Of a stretch of DNA of 64,000 nt, positions 1-9,502 are shown piece by piece. Positions within the stretch are counted from its first letter, which is position 1. Each line of letters opens with the position of its first letter. The notes under the pieces are model-generated. The model was given only the letters and a program-made list of their open reading frames with translations. It did no database searches and was not told where the DNA came from. The stretch is from Gammaproteobacteria bacterium (lineage in GTDB: Bacteria > Pseudomonadota > Gammaproteobacteria > Ga0077536): the NCBI GenBank assembly GCA_024234975.1, contig JACKNH010000021.1, forward strand, positions 1-64,000, in the 5' to 3' direction. Made by a program: the position numbers and the translations under genes.

Positions 1-624
1 CTGGAAGGCTGGGGGATGACCGAAGGTGCGCCATTCTGTCTCAATCCCTACGACGGTGTTCGCAAGATACTGTCTGTCGGCATGCCCGTGCCGGAAACCG
101 TCGTTGATGTTGTGGACGTTGAGACCGGCACCCAGTCACTACCCGTGGGTCAGGCCGGAGAGTTCCGCGTTCGCGGGCCACAAGTCACCAAAGGCTATCA
201 TCACAATCCCGAAGAAACTGCGTTGGCCATTCGCGATGGTTGGTTGCACACCGGCGATATCGGCTACAAGGATGATGACGGCTATTACTTCATTGTCGAT
301 CGCAAGAAGGAAATGATCATCGTCGGCGGCTACAACGTCTATCCGCGTCAGGTCGACGAAGTGCTTTTCAGTCATCCCAAGATCCAGGAGGCCGCCGCTG
401 TAGGCAAAGCAGATCCTGAACTCGGCGAAGCCGTTGCCGCATTCGTGGTGTTGAAGCACGGCGAAACGATGTCTGAACAGGAGTTCTTTGATTTTTGTAA
501 AAAGGAAATGGTGAAGTACAAACGCCCGGTGGAGGTTCATTTCATTGATGCATTACCGCGCACCGGCGCCAACAAGATCAACAAGCTGCAACTCAAGCAA
601 CGCCTCAAGGACAACGCGGGCTGA
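1..624 (+). CDS. AMP-dependent acyl-CoA synthetase/ligase, C-terminal part (5' end outside window)
   Basis: The reading frame is open from the first base, so the gene starts upstream of the window. The first residues (EGWGMTE) match the A5 motif of the adenylate-forming superfamily. Further on are the hinge region (TGDIGYKDDDGYYFIVDRKK), the GGYNVYPRQVDEVL segment, and a C-terminal catalytic lysine region (RTGANKINKLQLKQ). These enzymes activate a carboxylic acid with ATP and usually pass it to CoA. The sequence style is that of long-chain fatty-acid-CoA ligases, but the substrate pocket is not in the window, so substrate is unknown. Confidence 0.85.
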   Translation: MEGWGMTEGAPFCLNPYDGVRKILSVGMPVPETVVDVVDVETGTQSLPVGQAGEFRVRGPQVTKGYHHNPEETALAIRDGWLHTGDIGYKDDDGYYFIVDRKKEMIIVGGYNVYPRQVDEVLFSHPKIQEAAAVGKADPELGEAVAAFVVLKHGETMSEQEFFDFCKKEMVKYKRPVEVHFIDALPRTGANKINKLQLKQRLKDNAG

Positions 625-990
625 GTGCCCCGGTTGTTAGTACAAACCGAGCGCGGCATCGTCATCGGACTGGTGAGGATGCCGCACCTGTTTATCGCAA
701 AATACACTTCTGACGATACTTATTGACCCGATTCGGGTCAGATTCCTGCTTTCCACCACCCGACGTCAGGTCGGGAAACATTCTTTCTCAATCAAAATTC
801 CCGCCTGAACACGCGCCGGCGGCGGTGCTAACCGCCTTATTCGTAAACGGAAAACATTCAGGGTGCGTTAATACAACACTTGATAAACAGGCATCGTCGG
901 GATTCCGGCGTGGATATTGCCAAGTATTTTTGTGACAAGGCGCACGAAAGTCGGCATGATTGCGCCCGGTCGCGAACAGCGGACTGGAAG
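625..990. other. Intergenic stretch with dyad repeats, no gene seen
   Basis: This gap separates the ligase from the mltF-like gene. It has no convincing coding potential on either strand. An 8-bp inverted repeat (GCGGCATC at 653-660, GATGCCGC at 678-685) could fold after the ligase stop, but no run of T follows it, so it is not a convincing intrinsic terminator. Two further inverted repeats lie at 724-775 and are listed separately. Confidence 0.5.
724..775. repeat. Two adjacent perfect inverted repeats
   Basis: TGACCCGA (724-731) and TCGGGTCA (733-740) form a perfect 8-bp dyad around one base. Eighteen bases on, CCCGAC (759-764) and GTCGGG (770-775) form a second dyad with a 5-base centre. 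Both share the half-site core CCCGA/TCGGG. Such symmetry suits a dimeric repressor operator or a small repetitive element; the sequence does not say which. Confidence 0.4.
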
Positions 991-2439
991 ATGCATTTGA
1001 ATTTTCACACTCGAACAGCTCGATACCTGCAGCGAACAAGCCTCATCGCATTCGTTCTGGGCTTTGCAACTCTGCTGTCAGGCAGCGCCACGCAGTATTC
1101 GAAACTCGAACAGATCAAAGCCGCAGGAGTCCTGCGCGTAGCAACAGTCAATTCGCAATTGACTTACTACATCGGTCCGGACGGTCCTGAGGGATTCGAC
1201 TACGAACTCATCCGTGGCTTTGCCAACGACCTCGGCATCAATTTCGAACTTACGGTACCGCCCACTATTGATGGCGTGTACGCCGCAGTTGAAGGCGGCC
1301 ATGCTGACGTTGGTGCTGCACATCTTCCCGTTGAATTACAGCGCGCCGACGACGTGTCGTTCAGCGCTCCATATTCCGAGTACGACTACTACGTGATTTA
1401 CCGCAAAGGTGATGAGCGGCCGCGCAAGGTCACAGATCTGGCTGACAAGCAAATTCACGTCAGAGCAAAGACCGCGACCGAAGACGACGTAAGTCTCGTC
1501 ATTGCTGCGCACCCGGACCTGCAATGGATTACGCATGAATCGATGATGGCCAGCGAGCTCGTTGAGCGTGTGGCGGTTGGTGATATCGATTACGCGGTCG
1601 TACGTTCATCGGCATACACATATGTACGACGCATGTATCCGAATCTCGGCGTTGCGTTCGTCATCGGCGATTCCGTCAGGGTCTCGTGGGCATTTCCTGC
1701 GGATTCGGACGACTCGTTGCGAACGGCATTCAACAACTATCTGCAGCGATCACGTATGAATGGCGAATTCGCCGCCATCTGGGATCGGCAGTTCGGTCGC
1801 ACCAATGTTTTTGAGCATGTCGACTCGCGGACCTTCATGCGGCATTTCAAACGTCGGCTGCCCCGGTATCAGAACGAATTCCAGGCGACAGCAGAACGCT
1901 ACGGACTCGATTGGCGCTTGCTGGCCGCACTGTCCTACCAGGAGTCCCATTGGAATTCCAAGGCAGTGTCCCCCACCGGAGTCAAAGGCCTGATGATGCT
2001 GACGAGCAATACCGCGAGCAGCCTTGGCGTTGATCGTCATGACGCCAGCCAGAGCATCGACGGCGCTGCCCGCTATCTGGTCAGGTTACAAGCCCGGATG
2101 CCATCGCGCATTGCGGAGCCGGATCGAACGTGGTTTACGCTTGCCGCCTACAACGTGGGCTATGGCCATCTCGAGGACGCTCGCCGGCTGACCCAACAGC
2201 ATGGTGGCAACCCGGACCACTGGGCTGATGTGGCGCGCAATCTGCCGCTGCTGTCGCGGCCTGAATGGCACAGCAAGACGCGCCACGGCTACGCCCGGGG
2301 TGGCGAACCCGTTTATTTCGTCCGGAACATCAGGCAATACTACGATGCTCTGGTCTGGTTGGACTACCGCACCGCCCGCGGCGACCCTGCCAACCGCATG
2401 CTGGCCGTCACCGACAGCGCGACTTCCAGCGTGATGTAA
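991..2439 (+). CDS. mltF: Membrane-bound lytic murein transglycosylase F
   Basis: MltF cleaves peptidoglycan glycan strands at the outer membrane. The 482-residue protein has a hydrophobic N-terminal segment, a family-3 solute-binding-like domain (about residues 40-265, opening LEQIKAAGVLRVATVNSQLT) and an SLT domain (about 285-440). The SLT catalytic glutamate lies in ALSYQESHW near residue 319, followed by the typical VSPTGVKGLMML and AAYNVGYGHLEDAR motifs. I chose the ATG at 991 because the signal-like segment follows directly; an in-frame ATG at 880 adds 37 residues without family character. No lipobox cysteine is evident (the segment reads LLSGSATQ), so the anchor may be an uncleaved helix. 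Confidence 0.9.
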   Translation: MHLNFHTRTARYLQRTSLIAFVLGFATLLSGSATQYSKLEQIKAAGVLRVATVNSQLTYYIGPDGPEGFDYELIRGFANDLGINFELTVPPTIDGVYAAVEGGHADVGAAHLPVELQRADDVSFSAPYSEYDYYVIYRKGDERPRKVTDLADKQIHVRAKTATEDDVSLVIAAHPDLQWITHESMMASELVERVAVGDIDYAVVRSSAYTYVRRMYPNLGVAFVIGDSVRVSWAFPADSDDSLRTAFNNYLQRSRMNGEFAAIWDRQFGRTNVFEHVDSRTFMRHFKRRLPRYQNEFQATAERYGLDWRLLAALSYQESHWNSKAVSPTGVKGLMMLTSNTASSLGVDRHDASQSIDGAARYLVRLQARMPSRIAEPDRTWFTLAAYNVGYGHLEDARRLTQQHGGNPDHWADVARNLPLLSRPEWHSKTRHGYARGGEPVYFVRNIRQYYDALVWLDYRTARGDPANRMLAVTDSATSSVM

Positions 2440-2678
2440 CTGTTTCGTGGCCGCAAGGCGGCCGCGAACGCTACCTCCTGAGTGAGTCCTGTCGTGCCGG
2501 GTTCAACCTGACTTGTTGACTGGCCGGGCCTAACCCTGGGGCGCACGATGCCTGCTGCCGCACCCCTGCCGCCCACCGCACCGAATTCCGCCCCGTAACG
2601 CAGTTGCATGCACGGATAAAGCCTCCCGCCCCGGCAGCCGCTAAAGAGCACGTAATTGCCTTACCCGGGGACCGATGC

Positions 2679-3566
2679 ATGGACCTTCAGTTGGATGATC
2701 TGATAGCGGACGTGGTTGACCTCGTTCCGTTACCAACAGCATACGTCAAGATTCGCGAACTGATTCAATCCCCTGACTCGGCATTGGCGGACGTCGCGGC
2801 GGTCATCACCAATGATCCGGGACTGACCAGCCGGATCCTGCGGATGGCGAACAGTGCCTATCTTGGCCTCGCAGCCAAAGTTGATACTGTCGCCCGCGCG
2901 ACCCAGGTATTGGGCTTGAACCAGGTCCACGACCTTGCGCTCGCCACATCGGCGATTGGCGCGCTGGCTCGCATGGATAACCCGGTGCTTGATATGCACA
3001 TGTTCTGGCGCCGTAGTATTTATGCTGCGGTCTTTTCCCAGACACTCGCGGCGCACACACGTAGCTGCAACCCGCAACGGATATTCGTCTGCGGACTTTT
3101 ACATGACGTGGGCCATTTGATACTCGCCGCGCGTGCGCCGAAGATACTGCAGGAACTCCATACGCTGGCCTCGCATTCTCATCGTGGGCTCGATGTCTGT
3201 GAACGCGAGCAGCTCGGTTTCGACTACGCTCTCATTGGCGGCGAACTCCTGCGAAGCTGGCAGCTGCCGGATGCAATCCATATGCCGGTGGAATTTCACA
3301 CCAGCCCACGGGCCGTTCCGGAACCGGAGCACACCGATGCCACCCGTCTTGTTCATATTGCCGCCGTCGTCTGCCGGGCCGTCTTGTCCCAGTCCGCGGA
3401 GGCCGATCCCGCACCGGAGTTCGATCCGGAGGTCCTTTCGGCCGTCGGACTCGATGCCGACACGCTGGGATTGCTGATGACAGAAACCGACGCAAAAGTG
3501 GCCGAGGCCTACCAATTGCTGTTGCCGACCAGTGCCGCACGTCCGACCGCCAGGGTCATGGCATAG
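2679..3566 (+). CDS. HDOD-domain signalling protein
   Basis: HDOD domains are degenerate HD-type output domains found in bacterial signalling proteins, often tied to cyclic-di-GMP, motility or stress control. The 295-residue product carries the family signature regions LPTAYVKIRELIQSPDSALA, ITNDPGLTSRILRMANSAYL and FVCGLLHDVGHLIL, followed by the helical second half. The ATG at 2679 is preferred over an upstream in-frame start at 2604, because the recognisable domain begins at once after it and a G-rich stretch (2667-2670) precedes it. Its stop overlaps the convergent regulator by 11 bases. The process it controls cannot be told from the sequence. Confidence 0.85.
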   Translation: MDLQLDDLIADVVDLVPLPTAYVKIRELIQSPDSALADVAAVITNDPGLTSRILRMANSAYLGLAAKVDTVARATQVLGLNQVHDLALATSAIGALARMDNPVLDMHMFWRRSIYAAVFSQTLAAHTRSCNPQRIFVCGLLHDVGHLILAARAPKILQELHTLASHSHRGLDVCEREQLGFDYALIGGELLRSWQLPDAIHMPVEFHTSPRAVPEPEHTDATRLVHIAAVVCRAVLSQSAEADPAPEFDPEVLSAVGLDADTLGLLMTETDAKVAEAYQLLLPTSAARPTARVMA

Positions 3567-4575
3567 CCGAGAAAAGCTTGGCGCGGACCGCACTGCGGAA
3601 CTCACGCGGACTGACGCCTTCGCGCTGCCGGAAAATTCTCGCGAACTGGCGTTGATCGGCAAATCCCACCCGCCCGGCAACTTCACCAATCGCAAGATTC
3701 GTCGCCTGCAACAACCCTTTCGCTACGTCGAGCCGCTGGTGCTGCAAATAGCGACCGGGAGTCGTCGATGTCGCTCTTTCGAACCGCCGCAGCAATGTCC
3801 GGGTACTGACGCCAAAACGCCCGGCGACCTCTGATAGCCGCAGTGGCTCGCTAAGGCGGTCAGTCAGCCACGACTGCACCCCTGCGACAAGTTCGTCGGA
3901 GTGTTGCCGTGTCTGTCCAGACAGATAGCCGTATTTCTCAAACGGTCGTCGCACTTCGTAGGAAAATTGGCGCTCCGTATGGGCGGCAGTGGGATAACCA
4001 TAGAAGCGCTCGATCAAATGTACCGTTACGTCGGCAAGCGCGTTGATGCTGGCGGCGCAGTACAAGTTGTCGGCCTGGGTGATGAAAAAGTCCCGCTTGA
4101 GCTCGACAGCCGGGAACAACCGCTCAAAGCGGTCAAAGAAGTGCCAATGTGTGGTCGCGGCGCGCCCGTCCAGCAAGCCGGTCTGCGCCAGCAGCGTCGC
4201 GCCGGTGCCTACCGCCGCGATAATGGCGCCGGCCTGATAGCGAGTCCGCAGCCAGGGAGTCAGCGCGCGCGCGTGCCTTGCAGACTGTATCGGATTGCGC
4301 CAAAGCGATGGCAGATATATGACCGCATATTCGTCTGCATCCCGAACGCTCCGATCCGGTATCAAATGGCGCCCGGACTGTGTTTCCACTGGTGTCGAGT
4401 CGAGGCCGACCAGCGCCGTATTGAGGCGGCCCGCCCCGCGGGACCTGCTGGCCCACGCCATGTCCGCCGTGTGCCACATCTCCAGTGGCAACAGCGTTCC
4501 CGTCGCCATCATCTTGTCCGTGATGACCAGCGCGATGGATATCCCGGATCCGGGCTCACCGGTGATGCGAGGCAT
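3556..4575 (-). CDS. GlxA-family AraC-type transcriptional regulator
   Basis: The 339-residue protein has an N-terminal DJ-1/PfpI-like (class I glutamine amidotransferase-fold) domain (about residues 10-195) and a C-terminal AraC helix-turn-helix pair (about 235-335). The second half shows LSEVAGRFGVSTRTLLRRF and VGFADQRQFARIFRQREGVS, the two recognition-helix regions of the family. GlxA-type regulators respond to small molecules and often control nitrogen, choline or carnitine metabolism. It is divergent from fabY across a 125-bp spacer, so it may regulate fabY, itself or both; no operator is evident. Confidence 0.85.
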   Translation of the reverse strand: MPRITGEPGSGISIALVITDKMMATGTLLPLEMWHTADMAWASRSRGAGRLNTALVGLDSTPVETQSGRHLIPDRSVRDADEYAVIYLPSLWRNPIQSARHARALTPWLRTRYQAGAIIAAVGTGATLLAQTGLLDGRAATTHWHFFDRFERLFPAVELKRDFFITQADNLYCAASINALADVTVHLIERFYGYPTAAHTERQFSYEVRRPFEKYGYLSGQTRQHSDELVAGVQSWLTDRLSEPLRLSEVAGRFGVSTRTLLRRFERATSTTPGRYLQHQRLDVAKGLLQATNLAIGEVAGRVGFADQRQFARIFRQREGVSPREFRSAVRAKLFSAMP

Positions 4576-4628
4576 ATCTTTGGTTCACACTTTGATTATG
4601 ATGGCGATTTTAGCTCCATAATTGGCGT

Positions 4629-4634
4629 TATACT
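4629..4634 (+). promoter_or_regulatory. Possible -10 box upstream of fabY
   Basis: TATACT lies in the AT-rich spacer between the GlxA-like regulator and fabY, about 67 bases before the chosen GTG start. No good -35 hexamer is visible at 16-18 bases upstream, so activation by a regulator would be needed. This rests on motif resemblance only. Confidence 0.3.
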
Positions 4635-4700
4635 CCTGATATTGCGTTGCACAGACCATTAAACTCCGCCAACTCGAATAACTTTCCCGGCTCTGACCAA

Positions 4701-6596
4701 GTGAACGCTCACCTTCCGTGTATCGTCGGATTTGGCGGATTGAACGCCGCCGGACGCAGCTCCATGCATCACGCCTACCGGCGCATGGTGCTCGAATCGC
4801 TGCCGGAACAGGCGCGCGCGGAAACCATCACAGCCCTTGCTGTGCTGATGAACCTGGTGGAAGGCAATAGCAGCGGGTACCACGATAACGCAGGCAACAG
4901 CATCAAGTTCGGCGATATCGCGCAGCATTTCGGTGTGGCGGTCAACGAAGGGACGCTGGTCCGTCGGCTACGCAGGAACGAACGGATTCACAACGTCAAC
5001 CAGAGCGTGAGGATCGACGCCAGTAGCGATAAGCCGTTGACCCTCAGACTGCATCGTAATGATGTCCCCGATCCGCTGCCGTCTGGCTGGAAGGTATCGG
5101 GGGACGGCAGCGCAACCGTCGAGATTGAACTCAGCAGCGCCATTGATTGCCAACTTGCCTCGACACGCACCGTTGCCGCTCAGGCCGCTGGCCAGCTGCC
5201 GGATGGATTCGACCCCGGTTCGCTTTATGCGTCGCGCTTTCATCCGCGCGGCTTGCAGATGGCAATTGTGGCCGTCAGCGATGCGCTGCGCATGATCGGG
5301 ATTCCCTGGGAAACCGTACGCACCACCGTGCGCCCCGAGCAGATCGCCGTCTACGCCAGCAGCAGCATGAGCCAGATGGACGAATACGGAAACGGCGGCC
5401 TGCTGCAGGCTAGATTGCGAGGTAAACGGGTCAGCGCCAAGCAGTTGCCCATGGGCTTCAACTCGATGCCCGCGGATTTCATCAACGCCTATGTGCTGGG
5501 CAACGTGGGTCATACAAGCGCCATCACCGGCGCGTGTGCAACTTTTCTATATAACCTCGATGCCGCGGTACGCGCCATCCGCGCCGGTCAATGTCGCGTC
5601 GCTGTTGTGGGTAACGCCGAAGCGCCACTGGTACCTGAAATCATTGATGGTTATTCCACGATGAATGCGCTGGCTACCGATGCCGACCTTTGCCGTCTGG
5701 ATAACACCACGACGCCGGACTATCGCCGGGCGTGCCGACCATTCGGCCATAACTGCGGTTTCACCCTCGGCGAGTCGGCGCAGTTCTGCGTGCTGTTCGA
5801 CGACGCATTGGCGCTTGAACTCGGGGCCGAGATTTACGGCGCGATACCCTATGTGTTCGTCAATGCGGACGGTTACAAGAAATCGATTTCAGCCCCCGGC
5901 GTGGGCAACTATCTCACGATGGCGCGTGCGGTGGCCTCAGCGGCCAGGCTTTGTGGCGACGATGCGGTCCAACATCACAGTTTTGTCCAGGCACATGGTT
6001 CGAGCACGCCATTGAATCGGGTCACCGAATCGCGGATTTTTGATCGCGTCGCCGCCACTTTCGGCATCTCGTCCTGGCCGGTGACCGCAGTCAAGGCCTA
6101 TGTTGGCCATTCGCTGGGGCCGGCCAGCGCCGACCAGTTGGTCAGCACGCTCGGCACTTTTGCCTACGGCCTGTTACCCGGCATAAAAACGATTGAACAT
6201 GTCGCTGAGGATGTGCATACCAGCCATGTCTCGATCGCCAATAAGGACCGTGAGCTCGAGTCACCTGCGATCGGTTTCATCAACTCCAAAGGCTTCGGCG
6301 GCAATAACGCCTCCGCAGCCGTCCTGGGCCCGGAACTGACGCGACGACTCCTGGGCAGGCGCCACGGGACAAGAGTCCTGTCCGCATACAGGGCGCGCAA
6401 TGAACAGGTGCTCGGGCTGAGGGACTCGCTCGAAGCACAGGCAATGCAGGCGAACCCTGCGCCCGTCTATCATTTCGGCGAAGACCTGATCGACGAGGAT
6501 CTGATTCAGATTACGCGTGAAGGCATCAGACTTCCCGGCGACGGTGGCACAGTGGCGCTGGATACTCCGGACGATTTCGCTGACCTCGGGAATTGA
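4701..6596 (+). CDS. fabY: Beta-ketoacyl synthase FabY-like (fatty acid synthesis initiation)
   Basis: FabY of Pseudomonas aeruginosa condenses acetyl-CoA with malonyl-ACP to start fatty acid synthesis in place of FabH. The product here is 631 residues, close to FabY and well above FabB/FabF length. It opens with LPCIVGFGGLNAAGRSS, the characteristic N-terminus of this subfamily. The thiolase-fold triad is present: Cys in SAITGACATFLYN, His in SFVQAHGSSTPLNR, His in VKAYVGHSLGPASA. I prefer the GTG at 4701 to an upstream TTG at 4647, because the conserved start region follows only three residues later. Family membership is firm; the exact initiation role is inferred from FabY. Confidence 0.8.
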   Translation: MNAHLPCIVGFGGLNAAGRSSMHHAYRRMVLESLPEQARAETITALAVLMNLVEGNSSGYHDNAGNSIKFGDIAQHFGVAVNEGTLVRRLRRNERIHNVNQSVRIDASSDKPLTLRLHRNDVPDPLPSGWKVSGDGSATVEIELSSAIDCQLASTRTVAAQAAGQLPDGFDPGSLYASRFHPRGLQMAIVAVSDALRMIGIPWETVRTTVRPEQIAVYASSSMSQMDEYGNGGLLQARLRGKRVSAKQLPMGFNSMPADFINAYVLGNVGHTSAITGACATFLYNLDAAVRAIRAGQCRVAVVGNAEAPLVPEIIDGYSTMNALATDADLCRLDNTTTPDYRRACRPFGHNCGFTLGESAQFCVLFDDALALELGAEIYGAIPYVFVNADGYKKSISAPGVGNYLTMARAVASAARLCGDDAVQHHSFVQAHGSSTPLNRVTESRIFDRVAATFGISSWPVTAVKAYVGHSLGPASADQLVSTLGTFAYGLLPGIKTIEHVAEDVHTSHVSIANKDRELESPAIGFINSKGFGGNNASAAVLGPELTRRLLGRRHGTRVLSAYRARNEQVLGLRDSLEAQAMQANPAPVYHFGEDLIDEDLIQITREGIRLPGDGGTVALDTPDDFADLGN

Positions 6597-6629
6597 CACT
6601 TCCCGGAGCAACCACAGGAATTCGGCAGA

Positions 6630-7028
6630 CTATTTTTCCGGGTTGGCCCCGTCAAGGCCGAACAACGCATCCAGTGCCGCCCGCGTAGCCTTCGCGGGCG
6701 ACGCCGTTGAAGCATCAGAACGCTCAGCGCTTTCCTCGCCGAACAGCGCGGCCAGCTCGTTCTTCGCCAATAAGGCTTTTTCACGTTGCTGATCCGCAGC
6801 TTTCGGTGGCCCCAGTGTGAAATACCCACAGAAGTTGGCGCGGTCCTTGTCTTTTACCGGGTCGGCCACTGGCTCGCGGCACTGGTTTGCCGACGCCGGG
6901 TCGAACCAGGTGCACATCCGGCATGAATGCAGATAGGCATGACAGTTCGGACATGTCTGTTCGCGGGCAAGAGGCAGCAAGTCCTCTGCAAGTGGCTCCC
7001 CACATCGAAAGCATGCGATAGCGTCCAT
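6630..7028 (-). CDS. Small zinc-ribbon protein of unknown function
   Basis: The 132-residue protein has several paired cysteines in its first half: CFRCGE, CPNCHAYLHSCRMC and later NQCREP and FCGYF, enough for two zinc-binding knuckles. The second half is charged, alanine-rich and probably flexible. An AAGG element sits about nine bases before the ATG. It is divergent from the kinase gene at 7107. I do not recognise a characterised family beyond conserved zinc-ribbon proteins of Proteobacteria. Confidence 0.7.
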   Translation of the reverse strand: MDAIACFRCGEPLAEDLLPLAREQTCPNCHAYLHSCRMCTWFDPASANQCREPVADPVKDKDRANFCGYFTLGPPKAADQQREKALLAKNELAALFGEESAERSDASTASPAKATRAALDALFGLDGANPEK

Positions 7029-7106
7029 GGCACCAACCTTTCAGTCCGATAGCGGGTCGTTTGTCGTACGGCTATGCTGCCACCTCTGCAGGCAAGGGGA
7101 AACCAC

Positions 7107-8123
7107 GTGATCATTGAGCAGCACGATATTGAACAAGCGCTCAACTGCTACGGAATCGAACCCGGCGACATTGAACGTATCACCATCGGCTTGATCAACG
7201 CCACCTGGCGGATCACTTCCGCGACCGGCGACGTTTATGCGTTGCAGCGCGTAAACCCGCTATTCCCACCGGAGGTCAACGACGACATCGCAGATGTGAC
7301 GGCGCACCTTCGCAGCAAAGGCATGGCATGTCCTCGCATCCATCCCGCACGAAATGGGAATTTCTCCGTATCCGTCAACGGCAGAGTATTTCGCCTGCTC
7401 AGCTGGCTTGATGGCCGCATACATTCCTCTGTCGTTGACACCGCTACTGCAGCGGCTGCCGGAGCAGTCCTTGCCCGCTTTCACCTGGCGTTGCGGGATT
7501 TTCCACGGGAGTTCCGCCGCACGCGAGCCGGTGTACACGACCTTGCACGACACTTGCGCACGCTACGGGAGGCGCTGACAGAACACAGGAACCACGGGCG
7601 GTACGGCGTGATAAAACCGTTCGCCGAGCGCATTCTTGATGCCGCATCCCGGCTGCCGCAGCACCAGTATGGGCCCCGCTTCATCGTTCATGGTGATCCA
7701 AAGATCAACAACGTCGTTTTCAGTGTTGCTGGCAATGACGCAATTGCGATGATTGATCTCGATACCGTCGGACCGGGAATGTTGTTCGACGAGTTGGGAG
7801 ATGCAGTAAGGTCCTGGTGCAACCCGACGGGGGAAGATGATCCGGATGCAGTGTTCGACTATCCGCTGTTCAAAGCCGTGATAGCGGGTTATCGCGAGGT
7901 CGCGACCGGTGTAGAGGAATTGACAGAGTCTGCCGCGCTGGCCGCCGGCGTGCGCATCAGTGTCGAGCTCTCAGCCCGCTTCTGCGCCGACGCCCTGAAC
8001 GAATGCTATTTCGGCTGGGACAGCGCTCGCTTCGGAAGCGCGAGTATGCATAACGAGATTCGCGCCCGCAGCCAGTTCAATCTGGCCGCGGCCATGGAAC
8101 AGCGGCTGCACGACGCGCGTTGA
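7107..8123 (+). CDS. APH-fold phosphotransferase, NahK-like sugar kinase candidate
   Basis: The 338-residue protein has the aminoglycoside-phosphotransferase/choline-kinase fold. The catalytic loop FIVHGDPKINNVVF (HGDxKxxN) and the metal-binding IAMIDLDTVGPG are intact. The N-terminal GLINATWRI and ALQRVNPLFPPEV segments resemble N-acetylhexosamine 1-kinases and the so-called mucin-desulfatase group. The GTG at 7107 is chosen because AGGGGA lies seven bases before it; an in-frame ATG at 7074 lacks such a site. The substrate is not known; a hexosamine is the best guess. Confidence 0.75.
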   Translation: MIIEQHDIEQALNCYGIEPGDIERITIGLINATWRITSATGDVYALQRVNPLFPPEVNDDIADVTAHLRSKGMACPRIHPARNGNFSVSVNGRVFRLLSWLDGRIHSSVVDTATAAAAGAVLARFHLALRDFPREFRRTRAGVHDLARHLRTLREALTEHRNHGRYGVIKPFAERILDAASRLPQHQYGPRFIVHGDPKINNVVFSVAGNDAIAMIDLDTVGPGMLFDELGDAVRSWCNPTGEDDPDAVFDYPLFKAVIAGYREVATGVEELTESAALAAGVRISVELSARFCADALNECYFGWDSARFGSASMHNEIRARSQFNLAAAMEQRLHDAR

Positions 8124-8142
8124 ACCCTGAATCTGCATCAAA

Positions 8143-9192
8143 CTACAGCGAAACAACGTTGGACGGTGGCTCCACAGTCGCAGCTTCCACGCGATTGCGT
8201 CCACTTTCCTTGGCGCGGTACAGTGCCTCATCAGCCCGGGCCAGCCCGAGTTCGACATCCTCGTTTGGCAGCAACTGGGTGACGCCGATGGATACCGTTA
8301 CGCGCTGCAACTCGGTACCCGTCTTCGGATTGAATATCCGTCCACTCTGTATGGCATTGCGTACATTCTCTGCAACCGCGATCGCACCGTTCAAACCGGT
8401 TTCCGGAAGCAGAATCACGAATTCCTCGCCGCCGAACCGCGCAGCAAGATCCTTGCCCTTGATCACTTGCTTCAGCGCCTGTGCCACGGCCTTCAGTACG
8501 CGATCGCCGAACAGATGGCCATAGGTATCATTGATCGACTTGAACTTGTCGATGTCTGCGATCATGACCGATGTCGTCATGTCGCCGCCCTGGTCGGCGA
8601 TTTGTTCCATTCGTTCATCGAACGCCTTGCGATTGGCAAGGCCGGTCAGCGCATCCGTGGTAGCCTGGACCTTCACGGTTTCAAGCTCCTGACGCAACGT
8701 ATCGATTTCCCGCCGGCTTTCATCCAGACTCTGCTGCAGGGTTGCGCTGGACGCCGTCACGACGGATGTGCTTTCGGAGAGTCGTTCAACGACGGTCTGC
8801 AATTCAACAGCGGTCATATCTTCGCTGATCTGGTCAGCGCACTCGCGTAAAGAACCTTCGTAGGCCTTCGCTTCGCCGTTTGCTTTCTTGATGCTGTCCA
8901 CGACCGCCAGGACCAGCTTCTTCAGGTTGTCCTGAATCTCCTCGTAGCGATTCGGATCCGCCGCATCGATATAGGATCGATACAGCCTCGCCACATCGTC
9001 AGGGGTGATCTCGACTGCGCGCTGGATGCGCTCATCGATATCTTTGGTCAGCGATGCGTTGCCGCCGGCCACGTACTCGTACCAGACCGCATAGTTCTGC
9101 GGTGTCACCGGGATCCTGTACTTGGTCATCAACGGCAGGGCAAGCCGGAGATATTCCCCTGTTGTCGTCAGTGAAACTTCAGATCTGCTCAT
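8143..9192 (-). CDS. Diguanylate cyclase (GGDEF domain)
   Basis: The 349-residue cytosolic protein makes cyclic-di-GMP. The GGDEF domain spans about residues 178-335, with the active-site motif GGEEF in AARFGGEEFVILLPETG and the lead-in TTDALTGLANRKAFDE. The N-terminal half is helical and probably a dimerising sensor region (residues about 100-175 look coiled-coil). No membrane helix is seen. An inhibitory I-site (RxxD five residues before GGEEF) is not present: the sequence there is KGKDLAARF. AGGA lies seven bases before the ATG. Confidence 0.9.
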   Translation of the reverse strand: MSRSEVSLTTTGEYLRLALPLMTKYRIPVTPQNYAVWYEYVAGGNASLTKDIDERIQRAVEITPDDVARLYRSYIDAADPNRYEEIQDNLKKLVLAVVDSIKKANGEAKAYEGSLRECADQISEDMTAVELQTVVERLSESTSVVTASSATLQQSLDESRREIDTLRQELETVKVQATTDALTGLANRKAFDERMEQIADQGGDMTTSVMIADIDKFKSINDTYGHLFGDRVLKAVAQALKQVIKGKDLAARFGGEEFVILLPETGLNGAIAVAENVRNAIQSGRIFNPKTGTELQRVTVSIGVTQLLPNEDVELGLARADEALYRAKESGRNRVEAATVEPPSNVVSL

Positions 9193-9502
9193 GCATCTTT
9201 CCTGTCTGATCGCATGTGATATTGCGTAACAATCGAATCCGCCAGAAGTTGACTGAAGCGTCAGTCATTTCCTGCTGCCGGTTCCTCCGTTGATGGACTT
9301 GATCCTCATCGGGGCACATTCCGGAAAATCGGGCAGAATCATCCGGATGGGTGGCGCTCAAACCAGTTATCGGCATAGCCCGGGATTCCTCCATAGCGGG
9401 TCACTGAATTGGTCGATTTTTCAGACAGTTAACCCTTTATAGTGACGGTAGAATTCCCGCTATACTTGAGCGCTTGAACAGTATCGGGACAGGGGTCAGA
9501 AC
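9193..9502. other. Divergent spacer between the diguanylate cyclase and pap
   Basis: This 310-base gap contains no convincing gene. Near the pap end, TATACT at 9461-9466 could be a -10 box about 36 bases before the start codon; the matching -35 region is weak. AGGGG at 9491-9495, seven bases before the pap ATG, is a good ribosome binding site. Confidence 0.45.
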
